In this document: piece by piece, positions 11,055 to 20,277 of the stretch
Layout of the letters: every line of letters starts with the position of its first letter
Position numbering within the stretch: the stretch's first letter is position 1
Assembly (NCBI RefSeq): GCF_003003055.1
Contig: NZ_PVTV01000012.1
Location: 124,001 to 188,000 of the forward strand
Source: Jezberella montanilacus
GTDB taxonomy: Bacteria > Pseudomonadota > Gammaproteobacteria > Burkholderiales > Burkholderiaceae_B
Direction of reading: 5' to 3'
DNA: 64,000 nucleotides
Program-made: the position numbers and the translations under genes
Notes under the pieces: generated by a model
Seen by the model: the letters and a program-made list of their open reading frames with translations, nothing else
Databases searched by the model: none
What the model was told of the DNA's origin: nothing

Positions 11055-12224
11055 CTATACTGTGATCAGTCGATCAATTGCAGCGTTAAGAGTGGCGGGC
11101 TGTTTAGCAAAGCAAAATCGAATAATGTTGTGATTTGATGTTGAACTTCTTGGATCGGAATAAAAGGCAGATACTGGTATGACGGTTACGCCATGGTGTT
11201 TAGTTAACCAAATTGAGAAGTCAGCTTCAGGTAAATCTGATATTTCGCTGTAGTCAGCGAGCAAAAAAAATGTGCCATCGCTCGGTAAAGGTTTAAATCT
11301 GGTTTGATTAAGTCCATTTATAAGATGATCTCTTTTTTCTTGATAGAAGGCTGCTAAACCCAGGTAGGTATTAGGATCTTTGCAATATTGCGCCATGGCA
11401 TATTGAAAAGGCGAAGGTACTGTGAACACCATGAATTGATGAACCTTTCGAAGTTCATTTGTCAATGCTGGTGGTGCACAGCAGTAGCCCAGTTTCCAAC
11501 CTGTGGTGTGTGTGGTTTTACCAAAAGACGATATAACAAAAGTTCGAGCCGCCAGCGCCGGCCTTGTTGCTAAGCTTTTATGGCCTTCTTTGGTAAAGAC
11601 AATATGTTCATAGACTTCGTCCGAAATAAATAATATGTCGTGTTGATTGCTTAACCGTTCTAGTTCGTCGAGATCCGCTTCTGTCAAAACAGAGCTAGTT
11701 GGATTGTGCGGAAAGTTTAGTATTAATATTTTTGTTGCCGGTGTAATGCTCGAAGCCACCCTATCCCAGTCAATACTGAAGGTGGTTGAGCCAGATGTTG
11801 GAGGTGTAAGTGGCACACAGATGGGTGTAGCACTAGAGAGCGTAATTGCTGGGATATAGCTGTCGTAACATGGCTCCAGAACTATGACTTCATCGCCAGG
11901 CCCAGCGCAAGAAATAACTGCAGCCATCAACGCTTCAGTAGCGCCGCTTGTGACGGTAACTTCTTGATCAACGTCATATTGGTGACCAGAAGTTTTGAAC
12001 ATCTTTTCAGCAATTGTGTGTCGCAAAGCTGGTACGCCCGTCATGAATGGATATTGGTTATATCCATCGTTCATTGCCTTACTTACTAGTGAAATTAATG
12101 TTGGATCAGGATTAAAGTCTGGAAACCCTTGGCCCAAATTGATGGATTCGTGATCAGCCGCTAATTTCGACATGATAGTGAATATGTTGGTTCCCACTGC
12201 AGGTAGTTTGGTATTTATTTTCAT
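11055..12224 (-). CDS. pyridoxal-phosphate aminotransferase, YbdL/methionine aminotransferase type
   Basis: A fold-type I aminotransferase of 389 residues. INLGQGFPDFNPDP near the N-terminus, NFPHNPTSSVL (Asn contacting PLP), ISDEVYEHI and the Schiff-base lysine in SSFGKTTHTTGWKLGY are clear, as is the C-terminal Arg in IIRFCFAK that binds the substrate carboxylate. The SSFGKT-GWKLGY form and the aromatic residues around it resemble YbdL-type methionine (or other aromatic/Met) aminotransferases. That could place it in methionine salvage or 2-oxo-acid exchange, but substrate choice is inferred. It stands alone and reversed between two origin-like gaps, and its sequence looks A/T-rich beside its neighbours. 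Confidence 0.88.
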   Translation of the reverse strand: MKINTKLPAVGTNIFTIMSKLAADHESINLGQGFPDFNPDPTLISLVSKAMNDGYNQYPFMTGVPALRHTIAEKMFKTSGHQYDVDQEVTVTSGATEALMAAVISCAGPGDEVIVLEPCYDSYIPAITLSSATPICVPLTPPTSGSTTFSIDWDRVASSITPATKILILNFPHNPTSSVLTEADLDELERLSNQHDILFISDEVYEHIVFTKEGHKSLATRPALAARTFVISSFGKTTHTTGWKLGYCCAPPALTNELRKVHQFMVFTVPSPFQYAMAQYCKDPNTYLGLAAFYQEKRDHLINGLNQTRFKPLPSDGTFFLLADYSEISDLPEADFSIWLTKHHGVTVIPVSAFYSDPRSSTSNHNIIRFCFAKQPATLNAAIDRLITV

Positions 12225-12329
12225 CGATTTTATAAGTTGGGTAGTCGTTTAATTTTAAGCTGTCGCAGCTTGATAATTGTACGGATTGGTAGATAGTTTT
12301 AGGTTGCGAGACAATTATTACCCACAAAG

Positions 12330-12338
12330 TTATCCACA
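12330..12338 (+). promoter_or_regulatory. DnaA box upstream of mnmG
   Basis: Perfect TTATCCACA, within the same 16-mer (AAAGTTATCCACAGGG) found upstream of dnaA. It lies 13 bases before the first parS site, tying initiation and segregation signals together. Confidence 0.78.
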
Positions 12339-12351
12339 GGGTTGGCATCAA

Positions 12352-12367
12352 TGTTTCACGTGAAACA
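12352..12367. promoter_or_regulatory. parS centromere site 1
   Basis: Perfect 16-bp palindrome TGTTTCACGTGAAACA, the conserved ParB-binding consensus across bacterial chromosomes. It lies about 165 bases before mnmG and 3.6 kb from parB, the usual origin-proximal location. Confidence 0.96.
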
Positions 12368-12397
12368 TCATCCAAATTCATTATTTACTTGTTGTCA

Positions 12398-12413
12398 TGT
12401 TTCACGTGAAACA
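12398..12413. promoter_or_regulatory. parS centromere site 2
   Basis: A second identical 16-bp TGTTTCACGTGAAACA, 30 bases after the first. Two closely spaced copies offer a strong ParB loading point beside the origin. Confidence 0.96.
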
Positions 12414-12482
12414 AACGTTAAAGTTGTTAATCTCACTCACCACAATAATAGAGAAGTATTCTTTGAATTAGCAATCAAGGAC

Positions 12483-12488
12483 TATAAT
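12483..12488 (+). promoter_or_regulatory. probable -10 element of the mnmG promoter
   Basis: Perfect TATAAT 28 bases before the mnmG start. The only -35 candidates are weak (TTCTTT at 18-base spacing, or TTGAAT at only 14), so the call rests mainly on the -10 and its position. Confidence 0.5.
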
Positions 12489-12516
12489 TCGACCCCTTAC
12501 GTAGTACTAATCGGTT

Positions 12517-14436
12517 ATGGAACATCCAAAAATATTCGATGTAATAGTGGTGGGCGGTGGCCACGCAGGAACAGAAGCAGCGCTCGCTTCTGCTAGGTCT
12601 GGTGCTTCTACCCTTTTACTTACTCATAATATCGAGACCTTGGGTCAGATGTCATGTAATCCATCAATCGGTGGGATTGGAAAAGGACATCTTGTTAAAG
12701 AGATTGATGCCTTGGGTGGAGCAATGGCTATTGCCACTGACGAAGCCGGTATTCAGTTTCGGATATTAAATGGTTCAAAAGGCCCTGCAGTTCGAGCAAC
12801 TCGGGCCCAGGCTGATCGTGTTTTATATCGCAAAGCTATTCGCAATCGGTTGGAAAACCAGCCTAATCTTTGGCTTTTTCAACAAGCAGTCGATGATCTT
12901 ATTGTGGAAGGCGACAAAGTCGTTGGTGCAGTTACTCAGATAGGATTGCAATTTCGAGCCAAAGCAGTTGTGCTAACTGCCGGCACATTTCTTAATGGAC
13001 TCATTCATGTCGGCTTGCAAAACTATACAGCCGGTCGCGCTGGTGATCCGCCAGCGACGCGACTTGGTCAAAAATTAAAAGAGTTAAAGCTACCTCAAGG
13101 TCGTCTCAAAACAGGGACCCCACCTCGAATCGATGGTCGCTCAATTAATTACGCTGTTTTGGAAGAGCAACCAGGTGATCTAGATCCGATCCCGGTTTTT
13201 TCTTTTTTAGGTTCCCGAGAACTTCATCCACAGCAAGTCTCTTGTTGGATTACTCATACGAACGAAAAAACGCACGATATTATTCGAAGCGGATTAGATC
13301 GGTCGCCAATGTATAGCGGAGTGATTGAAGGGGTAGGGCCAAGATACTGTCCTTCGATTGAAGACAAAGTTCATCGTTTTGCCGACAAAAACAGCCATCA
13401 AATATTTCTGGAACCTGAGGGGTTAGATACTCACGAAATCTATCCCAACGGCGTCTCAACCAGTCTGCCGTTTGACGTCCAACTCAATCTTATCCACAGC
13501 TTGCCAGGACTGGAGCAAGCGCATATTGTTCGACCAGGTTATGCGATTGAGTATGACTATTTTGATCCCAGAGAATTGAAAACCAGTCTTGAGACCAAAA
13601 GCATTCAAGGACTATTTTTTGCTGGTCAAATCAACGGGACAACAGGATACGAAGAAGCAGCTGCGCAAGGACTACTCGCCGGAATTAATGCCGCAAGATT
13701 AGCTCGAGAGCAAAGCACATTTGTTTTGCGCAGAGATCAAGCTTACATGGGAGTTCTAATCGATGACCTCGTCACAAAAGGGGTTACCGAGCCGTATCGC
13801 ATGTTCACTTCAAGGGCAGAATACCGACTAAGTCTACGGGAAGATAATGCCGATTGGAGACTCACTGACCTTGGACGGCAATTCGGTATGGTTGACGATG
13901 AGAGATGGGAGGCATACAGCCGTAAACGTGAATCCGTTGAAGCTGAGATCCAGCGCTTAAGATCGACGTGGGTAAATCCTAAGATGGTCGAGCAGCACGT
14001 TGCTGAAAATACTTTAGGTAAAGCGATAGAACGTGAGTACTTACTATCTGATTTACTTAAACGACCTGGCGTTACTTATCAGACATTGATGGCAATGCCT
14101 TATGTCGACGGTGTTCAGATGCCAAACGGTTTACCACCGGGCGACGCGGCAGAACAAGTACAGGTACAAGTGAAATACGAAGGATATATTGCCAGACAGC
14201 AAGACGAGATCACTCGAGCGCAGTCTCACGATTTGCAACCAATACCCGGTGATATTGATTATTCTGAAATCCGTAGCTTGTCCTTCGAAGTCCGACAAAA
14301 ACTCATGCAATATCGCCCTGAGACGATTGGTCAAGCGTCGCGCATGTCTGGCGTCACACCAGCCGCAATCTCGTTGCTCTTAATCCATCTGAAGAGAATC
14401 AAATATGGTTCCCAGATAGCAGACAACGCGGCCTAA
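12517..14436 (+). CDS. mnmG: tRNA uridine-5-carboxymethylaminomethyl modification enzyme MnmG
   Basis: FAD-dependent partner of MnmE in wobble-uridine modification (formerly GidA). The 639 residues are in the normal range. The FAD-binding Rossmann motif [14 protein letters not shown] is at the N-terminus, followed by the family signature [20 protein letters not shown], the segment [12 protein letters not shown] near residue 200, and [20 protein letters not shown] near residue 370. It opens the mnmG-rsmG-parA-parB set and lies directly after the two parS sites. In Bordetella-type genomes mnmG is the first gene right of the origin, which fits here. Confidence 0.97.
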   Translation: MEHPKIFDVIVVGGGHAGTEAALASARSGASTLLLTHNIETLGQMSCNPSIGGIGKGHLVKEIDALGGAMAIATDEAGIQFRILNGSKGPAVRATRAQADRVLYRKAIRNRLENQPNLWLFQQAVDDLIVEGDKVVGAVTQIGLQFRAKAVVLTAGTFLNGLIHVGLQNYTAGRAGDPPATRLGQKLKELKLPQGRLKTGTPPRIDGRSINYAVLEEQPGDLDPIPVFSFLGSRELHPQQVSCWITHTNEKTHDIIRSGLDRSPMYSGVIEGVGPRYCPSIEDKVHRFADKNSHQIFLEPEGLDTHEIYPNGVSTSLPFDVQLNLIHSLPGLEQAHIVRPGYAIEYDYFDPRELKTSLETKSIQGLFFAGQINGTTGYEEAAAQGLLAGINAARLAREQSTFVLRRDQAYMGVLIDDLVTKGVTEPYRMFTSRAEYRLSLREDNADWRLTDLGRQFGMVDDERWEAYSRKRESVEAEIQRLRSTWVNPKMVEQHVAENTLGKAIEREYLLSDLLKRPGVTYQTLMAMPYVDGVQMPNGLPPGDAAEQVQVQVKYEGYIARQQDEITRAQSHDLQPIPGDIDYSEIRSLSFEVRQKLMQYRPETIGQASRMSGVTPAAISLLLIHLKRIKYGSQIADNAA

Positions 14437-14448
14437 TAGCCAGACTCA

Positions 14449-15132
14449 ATGAACCAAGTGATGTCCTCAAAGTCGAGCGCAGAGCGTCTCATCAAGGCAG
14501 GCTCAGCCCTGAATATGACGCTTCAAGCCACAGAGATTGAAAAACTGCTGCATTATGTTGACCAATTACACCTTTGGAACAAAACTTATAACCTCACCGC
14601 TGTGCGAAATCCTGATGCCATGCTGGTTCAGCATATATTCGACTGCCTCTCGGTTATCAAGCCCCTAGAAACCTATTTGGCCAAAGTTGTGTCACCTCAG
14701 CGTACCGTGTTGGACGTAGGATCAGGAGCGGGCTTACCTGGCATAGTCATCGCCACCATGATGCCCAACACCCAAGTCGAGTGCGTTGATACGGTCGACA
14801 AGAAAGCTAGCTTCATACGACAAATGGCAGGTGTATTGGAACTACCTAATTTGATAGCGAATCATGCAAGGATAGAACAGCTGCCACCTAAAAACTGCTC
14901 AGTTGTTATTTCCAGAGCGTTCGCTTCCATACAAGATTTCATCGCAGTAGCTGGCCAGCATGTGGGCGAGCATGGCGCCTTGGTGGCAATGAAAGGTCTA
15001 TACCCAGGTGAAGAGCTGAAACAGATTGAGACCAATAATGCTTGGGCCCTCTTCAAAACAGAAGAACTAAAAATACCCGAACTAAATGCTCACAGATGCA
15101 TGATCTGGCTAACCAGGAACACCCAACCATGA
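14449..15132 (+). CDS. rsmG: 16S rRNA (guanine527-N7)-methyltransferase RsmG
   Basis: SAM-dependent methyltransferase that makes m7G527 in 16S rRNA (formerly GidB). The 227 residues show NKTYNLTAVRNPDAMLVQH, the SAM-binding TVLDVGSGAGLPGIVIA (motif I), ECVDTVDKKASF, and the later segment VVISRAFASIQDF. These are all standard for the family. It follows mnmG by 12 bases and its TGA overlaps the parA ATG (ATGA), so the genes are probably co-transcribed. The start at 14449 could be replaced by the ATG 12 bases later; the difference is minor. Confidence 0.96.
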   Translation: MNQVMSSKSSAERLIKAGSALNMTLQATEIEKLLHYVDQLHLWNKTYNLTAVRNPDAMLVQHIFDCLSVIKPLETYLAKVVSPQRTVLDVGSGAGLPGIVIATMMPNTQVECVDTVDKKASFIRQMAGVLELPNLIANHARIEQLPPKNCSVVISRAFASIQDFIAVAGQHVGEHGALVAMKGLYPGEELKQIETNNAWALFKTEELKIPELNAHRCMIWLTRNTQP

Positions 15133-15929
15133 CTACACCCACACCATCCAACATGATGCGCGTATTTTGTATCGCTAATCAAAAGGGCGGCGTCGGTAAA
15201 ACTACCACTACGACTAACCTTGCCGCTGGTTTAGCCTCGCACGCCAAACGGGTCTTGTTAATTGACCTTGATCCCCAAGGCAATGCAACCATGGGTAGCG
15301 GGATTGATAAAAGTAGTATCGAGCACACTGTTTACGATGTTCTCATCAACGAATGTGAAATAAGGCAAGCCATCGTCGCCTCAGATTCAGGTGGCTATGA
15401 CGTCCTCCCCGCAAATCGCGAACTAGCAGGTGCAGAGATTGACTTAGTTGGCTTTAATGAGCGAGAGCTGCAATTAAAGAAGGCCATAGACCAGGTTTCA
15501 GACCGCTATGACTTTGTTCTGATTGATTGCCCGCCTGCCTTATCGCTATTGACGCTGAATGGATTGGCTGCGGCACACGGGGTAATAATCCCAATGCAGT
15601 GCGAGTATTTCGCCCTTGAAGGTTTGTCCGACTTGGTCAATACGATTAAACGGGTTCATCGCAACATCAACAACGATTTGACCTTAATTGGTTTGTTAAG
15701 AGTGATGTTTGATCCAAGGATGACATTGCAACAACAAGTTTCTGCACAATTAGAGCAACACTTCGGCGACAAAGTTTTTAAAACCATTGTTCCGAGAAAC
15801 GTTCGTCTGGCTGAAGCGCCTAGTTATGGAATCCCCGGCGTCAGCTATGACAAATCATCCCGTGGCGCAAAGGCTTATATCGATTTCGCCCAAGAAGTAA
15901 TTGAACGAACAGAAAACGGCGTGCAGTAA
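15129..15929 (+). CDS. parA: chromosome partitioning ATPase ParA (Soj)
   Basis: Walker-type ATPase that positions origin regions together with ParB-parS. The deviant Walker A KGGVGKTTTTTNLAAG starts about residue 17; LLIDLDPQGNATMGSG and LIDCPPALSLLTLNGL provide the switch and Walker B regions. The ATG at 15129 overlaps the rsmG stop as ATGA and gives 266 residues; another ATG at 15153 (MRVFC) is possible. The longer open frame from 15042 runs inside rsmG and is unlikely. The stop is followed within 18 bases by parB, and two perfect parS sites lie 2.7 kb upstream. Confidence 0.96.
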   Translation: MTTPTPSNMMRVFCIANQKGGVGKTTTTTNLAAGLASHAKRVLLIDLDPQGNATMGSGIDKSSIEHTVYDVLINECEIRQAIVASDSGGYDVLPANRELAGAEIDLVGFNERELQLKKAIDQVSDRYDFVLIDCPPALSLLTLNGLAAAHGVIIPMQCEYFALEGLSDLVNTIKRVHRNINNDLTLIGLLRVMFDPRMTLQQQVSAQLEQHFGDKVFKTIVPRNVRLAEAPSYGIPGVSYDKSSRGAKAYIDFAQEVIERTENGVQ

Positions 15930-15947
15930 ATGAAGACAGGAAACGCA

Positions 15948-16862
15948 ATGGTAACGAAAAAAACAAAAGGCCTTGGACGAGGTCTCGACGTCTTGTTGGG
16001 CGCAGACGGCCCATCGCTTGAAGTACTGGATGCTGGGTCAAATCAACCACGACCAAATCAGTTGCCGCTCTCCCAACTGCAAGCAGGCAAATATCAACCA
16101 CGTACCCGCATGGATGAAGGGGCCCTTGCTGAACTAGCAGACTCCATTCGTACACAGGGCATCATGCAGCCTATTCTCGTGCGCCAGGTGAGTAAAGCAC
16201 CGATTCGTTATGAAATTATTGCTGGCGAACGTCGATTTCGCGCCGCACAGTTAGCCGGACTGGAAGAAGTACCGGTATTAATTCGCGACGTAGCGGATGA
16301 ACATGCAGCAGTCATGGCACTGATAGAAAATATTCAGCGCGAAGATCTCAGTGCAATTGAAGAGGCTCAGGGAGTTAAAAGACTTCTTGAAGAATTCAAC
16401 TTAACGCATGAACAAGCCGCTGCAGCAATTGGTCGTTCTCGGTCAGCCACTTCAAACTTATTGCGGTTGTTGAACCTTGCGTCAGTCGTTCAAACGATGC
16501 TTTTAGCTGGCGATATTGATATGGGCCACGCCAGAGCGTTATTAGCGGTGGATTCCGCTACGCAGATCCAACTGGCCAATCAAATCATCGCCAAGGGCCT
16601 GTCGGTTCGAGAAGCTGAGAAATTAGTAACCCGCACGGCAGCTGACACGACTTCTCAACAAACCAATAACAAAAAAGATAAGACTAAATCTCGAGATTTA
16701 ACCCGGATTGAAGAGGCGTTGTCAGACAAACTAAATACGAAAGTGACGTTGAAGGCCGACGCCAAAGGTAGAGGTCAAATGCTCATTGAATTTCATAATT
16801 GGGACAATTTCTCAGCAGTAATAGAAAAAATGAACCTTAAGGATGTGCTCAGCGAAGCTTAG
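15948..16862 (+). CDS. parB: chromosome partitioning protein ParB (Spo0J-like)
   Basis: DNA-binding CTPase that loads at parS and spreads. The N-terminus KGLGRGLDVLLG is typical of chromosomal ParB. YEIIAGERRFRAAQLAGL carries the GERRxRA nucleotide-binding box, ENIQREDLSAIEEA the next conserved box, and THEQAAAAIGRSRSATSNLLRLL the helix-turn-helix. A dimerisation domain follows a charged Lys/Asp/Asn-rich linker. I chose the ATG at 15948 (304 residues) because ACAGGA precedes it at good spacing. The ATG at 15930 adds six residues and overlaps that site. It closes the mnmG-parB group. Confidence 0.96.
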   Translation: MVTKKTKGLGRGLDVLLGADGPSLEVLDAGSNQPRPNQLPLSQLQAGKYQPRTRMDEGALAELADSIRTQGIMQPILVRQVSKAPIRYEIIAGERRFRAAQLAGLEEVPVLIRDVADEHAAVMALIENIQREDLSAIEEAQGVKRLLEEFNLTHEQAAAAIGRSRSATSNLLRLLNLASVVQTMLLAGDIDMGHARALLAVDSATQIQLANQIIAKGLSVREAEKLVTRTAADTTSQQTNNKKDKTKSRDLTRIEEALSDKLNTKVTLKADAKGRGQMLIEFHNWDNFSAVIEKMNLKDVLSEA

Positions 16863-16963
16863 CCAGACACCTTCGCCGAAACGAGCCAACAACCAGCAAG
16901 CAGAACTAATCAAGTAAACCGGTAGGTCCGCACCCGAAAGTCAGCAGACAGATGCGCGTTGAC

Positions 16964-16993
16964 TTGACAATACGTAAAACTTCCCCCATAATC
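16964..16993 (+). promoter_or_regulatory. promoter of the tRNA-tuf cluster
   Basis: TTGACA at 16964-16969 and CATAAT at 16988-16993, spacer 18 bases, ending 15 bases before the tRNA-Tyr gene. It is close to the sigma-70 consensus and well placed for a stable-RNA promoter. Confidence 0.75.
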
Positions 16994-17008
16994 GTTGGTT
17001 CTCTTGTG

Positions 17009-17095
17009 GAGAGGTGCCCGAGTGGTTAAAGGGGGCAGACTGTAAATCTGTTGGCCTTGCGCCTACGTTGGTTCGAATCCAACCTTCTCCACCAG
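17009..17095 (+). tRNA. tRNA-Tyr (anticodon GTA)
   Basis: An 87-base gene with a long variable arm. Acceptor strands GGAGAGG and CTTCTCC pair (one wobble), the anticodon arm is GACTGTAAATC with GTA, the T-arm contains GGTTCGAATCC, and ACCA is encoded at the end. It is the first gene of the tRNA-Tyr/Gly/Thr-tuf cluster common in proteobacteria. Confidence 0.96.
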
Positions 17096-17135
17096 AAAAC
17101 TGTTTTAAGCGGTCCCAAACTACTGAAACGACCTC

Positions 17136-17209
17136 GCGGGTGTAGCTCAATGGTAGAGCAGAAGCCTTCCAAGCTTACGACGAGGGTTCGATTCCCTTCA
17201 CCCGCTCCA
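17136..17209 (+). tRNA. tRNA-Gly (anticodon TCC)
   Basis: A 74-base gene. Acceptor GCGGGTG pairs with CACCCGC, the D-arm has AGCTCAATGGTAGAGC, the anticodon loop reads CTTCCAA with TCC, the T-arm has GGGTTCGATTCCC, and the 3' end is TCCA. It is second in the cluster. Confidence 0.95.
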
Positions 17210-17309
17210 GTAAATGTTGAGCGGCAAGGTTGCAGTAATGAAGGGACTTACTTCGAGCGGTGAGTCGTACAGATTTAATGGTTCGTGGGGTCGGTTTCCC
17301 GGCGAATGC

Positions 17310-17384
<75 letters not shown>

Positions 17385-17483
17385 AAGGCATTTGTGCTTT
17401 ACCGCAGTATTGAAATAGATTTGTTTAAACGTTTTTGTTATTCAACCTAAGTCACCAGCTTAAGTAAAGGTCAGGAGTCTGCC

Positions 17484-18674
17484 ATGGCAAAAGAAAAGTT
17501 CGAACGTACCAAGCCCCACGTAAACGTCGGCACAATCGGCCACGTTGACCACGGCAAGACCACACTGACCGCAGCGATCACAACGGTTCTGTCGAAGAAA
17601 TTTGGCGGCGAAGCAAAAGGTTATGCGCAGATCGATGCAGCACCTGAAGAGCGTGCTCGCGGTATTACGATTAACACGGCTCACGTTGAGTACGAGACGG
17701 CTACCCGTCACTACGCCCACGTTGATTGCCCAGGCCACGCCGACTACATCAAGAACATGATCACCGGTGCCGCACAGATGGACGGCGCGATTCTGGTCGT
17801 GTCCGCTGCCGACGGCCCAATGCCCCAGACGCGCGAGCACATTCTGCTGTCACGCCAGGTGGGCGTGCCTTACATCATCGTGTTCCTGAACAAGGCTGAC
17901 ATGGTTGATGATGAAGAGTTGCTCGAACTCGTCGAGATGGAAGTGCGTGAGCTGCTTTCTAAATACGAATTCCCAGGCGATGACACACCAATCGTTAAGG
18001 GTTCAGCCAAGTTGGCACTTGAAGGCGACACTGGCCCACTGGGCGAACAAGCCATCATGGCATTGGCCGATGCGCTGGATTCATACATTCCGACGCCAGA
18101 GCGCGCGGTTGACGGTGCGTTCCTCATGCCCGTTGAAGACGTGTTCTCGATCTCGGGCCGTGGCACCGTGGTGACCGGTCGTATCGAGCGCGGTATCGTT
18201 AAAGTCGGCGAAGAGATTGAGATCGTCGGTATCCACGACACACTGAAGACGACTTGCACGGGCGTTGAGATGTTCCGCAAACTGCTTGACCAAGGTCAGG
18301 CGGGCGATAACGTCGGTATCCTGTTGCGCGGCACCAAGCGTGAAGAAGTCGAGCGTGGCCAAGTACTGGCCAAGCCTGGTTCGATCAAGCCACACACAGA
18401 CTTCACCGCCGAGGTGTACATTCTGTCGAAAGACGAAGGCGGTCGTCATACCCCCTTCTTCCAAGGCTATCGCCCACAGTTCTACTTCCGTACGACTGAT
18501 GTGACCGGCACGATTGAATTGCCAGCAGATAAAGAAATGGTTCTGCCAGGCGATAACGTCTCGATGGTTGTGAAGTTGATCAACCCGATCGCAATGGAAG
18601 AAGGTCTGCGTTTCGCTATCCGCGAAGGTGGCCGTACCGTTGGCGCCGGCGTCGTTGCGAAAATTCTGAAGTAA
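17484..18674 (+). CDS. tuf: elongation factor Tu, copy 1
   Basis: GTPase that delivers aminoacyl-tRNA to the ribosome. The 396 residues show [10 protein letters not shown] (P-loop), [14 protein letters not shown] (switch I), [20 protein letters not shown] and GSAKLALEG, then the two beta-barrel domains. The protein is identical to that of copy 2 at 34242-35432. The coding DNA differs at one site that I could see (third codon base at 17810, GCC here, GCT there), while flanking DNA is unrelated. This points to ongoing gene conversion. The gene lies between tRNA-Thr and tRNA-Trp, the usual tufB position. Confidence 0.98.
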   Translation: MAKEKFERTKPHVNVGTIGHVDHGKTTLTAAITTVLSKKFGGEAKGYAQIDAAPEERARGITINTAHVEYETATRHYAHVDCPGHADYIKNMITGAAQMDGAILVVSAADGPMPQTREHILLSRQVGVPYIIVFLNKADMVDDEELLELVEMEVRELLSKYEFPGDDTPIVKGSAKLALEGDTGPLGEQAIMALADALDSYIPTPERAVDGAFLMPVEDVFSISGRGTVVTGRIERGIVKVGEEIEIVGIHDTLKTTCTGVEMFRKLLDQGQAGDNVGILLRGTKREEVERGQVLAKPGSIKPHTDFTAEVYILSKDEGGRHTPFFQGYRPQFYFRTTDVTGTIELPADKEMVLPGDNVSMVVKLINPIAMEEGLRFAIREGGRTVGAGVVAKILK

Positions 18675-18732
18675 AAATCAGTAAGGGGCACGAACCTGAA
18701 AAGGTTTGTGACTTGTTTAGCAGTACTGGTAC

Positions 18733-18808
18733 AGGGGCGTAGCTCAATTGGCAGAGTGTCGGTCTCCAAAACCGAAGGTTGGGGGTTCGAGGCCCTCCGC
18801 CCCTGCCA
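18733..18808 (+). tRNA. tRNA-Trp (anticodon CCA)
   Basis: A 76-base gene. Acceptor AGGGGCG pairs with CGCCCCT, the anticodon arm is TCGGTCTCCAAAACCGA with CCA, the T-arm has GGGGGTTCGAGGCCCTC, and GCCA is encoded. It is placed between tuf and secE, as in many proteobacteria. Confidence 0.96.
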
Positions 18809-18858
18809 CAGCCAATAAACAGTGTTAATCGCACTACTTGTGTTAACACAAAAAGAAA

Positions 18859-19242
18859 ATGTCGAATACATCAGTCGAGTCAGTAACCAGCAGCACCGAC
18901 CGCATCAAACTGGCATTATCAGTTTTAGTGGTCATCGCGGGTATCGTTGCCTTCTCAATGTTTGAAGGCAAGTGGCCAGCGGTTGCGCGCGTGGGTGTGT
19001 TCGTTGTGAGTTTAATAATTGCCGCGCTAATAGCGTGGTCGAGCGAACCCGGACGACGTACCATTGCGTTCGGTCAGGATTCCTACAATGAGGTCAAGCG
19101 CGTTTCTTGGCCTACTCGGAAAGAAACCATGCAGATGACAGGCATCGTTTTTGCCTTTGTCGCAGTAATGGGTTTGTTTCTGTGGATTCTCGACCGAACT
19201 GTTGAGTGGGTGCTGTTTAGTGTCTTGCTTGGCTGGAAATAA
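18859..19242 (+). CDS. secE: preprotein translocase subunit SecE
   Basis: Small clamp subunit of the SecYEG channel. The 127 residues have three hydrophobic stretches (about residues 17-35, 43-60 and 93-115), the enterobacterial three-helix form. The conserved amphipathic segment YNEVKRVSWPTRKETMQ sits just before the last helix and is diagnostic. It lies between tRNA-Trp and nusG, the canonical context, and ends 12 bases before nusG. The partner secY is at 46902-48227. Confidence 0.96.
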   Translation: MSNTSVESVTSSTDRIKLALSVLVVIAGIVAFSMFEGKWPAVARVGVFVVSLIIAALIAWSSEPGRRTIAFGQDSYNEVKRVSWPTRKETMQMTGIVFAFVAVMGLFLWILDRTVEWVLFSVLLGWK

Positions 19243-19254
19243 TAAAGGCGATCG

Positions 19255-19788
19255 ATGAGCAAACGTTGGTATGTTGTTCATGTCTATTCCGGCATGGAAA
19301 AAAGTGTTCACAAAGCAATGGTTGAGCGCATTGAGCGCGCAGGCTTGCAAGATGCTTTTGGTCAGATTCTGGTTCCCTCTGAAGAGGTGGTTGAATCGAA
19401 GAATGGTCAAAAGTCAATTAGTGAACGTCGGATATTTCCTGGTTATGTTCTCGTCGAAATGGAACTGACCGACGAAAGTTGGCACGTTATTAAGAACACC
19501 CCTCGTGTCACGGGCTTTCTTGGTGGATCGGGTAACCGTCCTTCGCCAATATCCGAAAAGGAAGTTGCGAAGATTCTGTCTCAGATGGAAGAGGGTATCG
19601 AGAAACCACGTCCCAAAGTCTTGTTTGAAGTGGGCGAAATGATACGTGTTAAAGAAGGCCCATTTGCCGATTTCAATGGCAACGTTGAAGAAGTGAATTA
19701 CGAGAAGAGCAAAGTACGTGTTTCAGTAGCAATTTTTGGACGCTCAACACCAGTTGAGCTTGATTTCAGTCAGGTCGAAAAGACCTGA
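19255..19788 (+). CDS. nusG: transcription termination/antitermination protein NusG
   Basis: Transcription elongation factor that binds RNA polymerase and links it to Rho or the ribosome. The 177 residues have the NGN domain ([20 protein letters not shown], then [20 protein letters not shown] and VTGFLGG) and the C-terminal KOW domain ([17 protein letters not shown], ending [10 protein letters not shown]). Length and order are standard. It is co-transcribed with secE and followed after 55 bases by rplK. Confidence 0.97.
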   Translation: MSKRWYVVHVYSGMEKSVHKAMVERIERAGLQDAFGQILVPSEEVVESKNGQKSISERRIFPGYVLVEMELTDESWHVIKNTPRVTGFLGGSGNRPSPISEKEVAKILSQMEEGIEKPRPKVLFEVGEMIRVKEGPFADFNGNVEEVNYEKSKVRVSVAIFGRSTPVELDFSQVEKT

Positions 19789-19843
19789 TTAAACCCGGGG
19801 AGCCTAATTAACTTTAGGCGCTTGAACCCACTAGGAGTAAAGC

Positions 19844-20275
19844 ATGGCGAAAAAAATCATAGGCTTCATCAAGCTGCAAGTGCCAGCTGGTAAAGCTAAT
19901 CCTTCACCACCGATTGGTCCAGCTTTGGGTCAGCGCGGTTTGAACATCATGGAATTCTGCAAGGCATTTAATGCCAAGACCCAGGGCTTGGAGCCAGGTC
20001 TGCCCATTCCTGTCGTGATCACCGCGTTTGCAGACAAGAGCTTCACTTTCATCATGAAGACGCCTCCGGCGACTATCTTGATCAAGAAAGCTGCAGGGAT
20101 TCAAAAGGGTTCTGCCACCCCACATACCGATAAAGTCGGTAAGTTGACTCGTGCTCAAGCTGAAGAAATCGCGAAGGCGAAAGCGCCTGACCTAACAGCT
20201 GCTGATCTTGACGCTGCGGTCCGTACGATCGCTGGTAGCGCCCGCAGTATGGGCATCACGGTAGAGGGAGTCTAA
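19844..20275 (+). CDS. rplK: 50S ribosomal protein L11
   Basis: L11 forms the base of the factor-binding stalk on 23S rRNA. The 143 residues match exactly the usual length of 142-144. [22 protein letters not shown] near residue 22 is the conserved proline-rich region involved in thiostrepton sensitivity; the C-terminal rRNA-binding domain ends with [13 protein letters not shown]. It is preceded by AGGAG at good spacing and followed by rplA after 2 bases, the L11 operon order. Confidence 0.98.
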   Translation: MAKKIIGFIKLQVPAGKANPSPPIGPALGQRGLNIMEFCKAFNAKTQGLEPGLPIPVVITAFADKSFTFIMKTPPATILIKKAAGIQKGSATPHTDKVGKLTRAQAEEIAKAKAPDLTAADLDAAVRTIAGSARSMGITVEGV

Positions 20276-20277
20276 TC

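Noticed and set aside
12154-12381. 75-codon minus-strand frame starting within the parS region
   Set aside because: It overlaps the aminotransferase gene start in another frame, covers parS and DnaA sites, and has no homology that I recognise.
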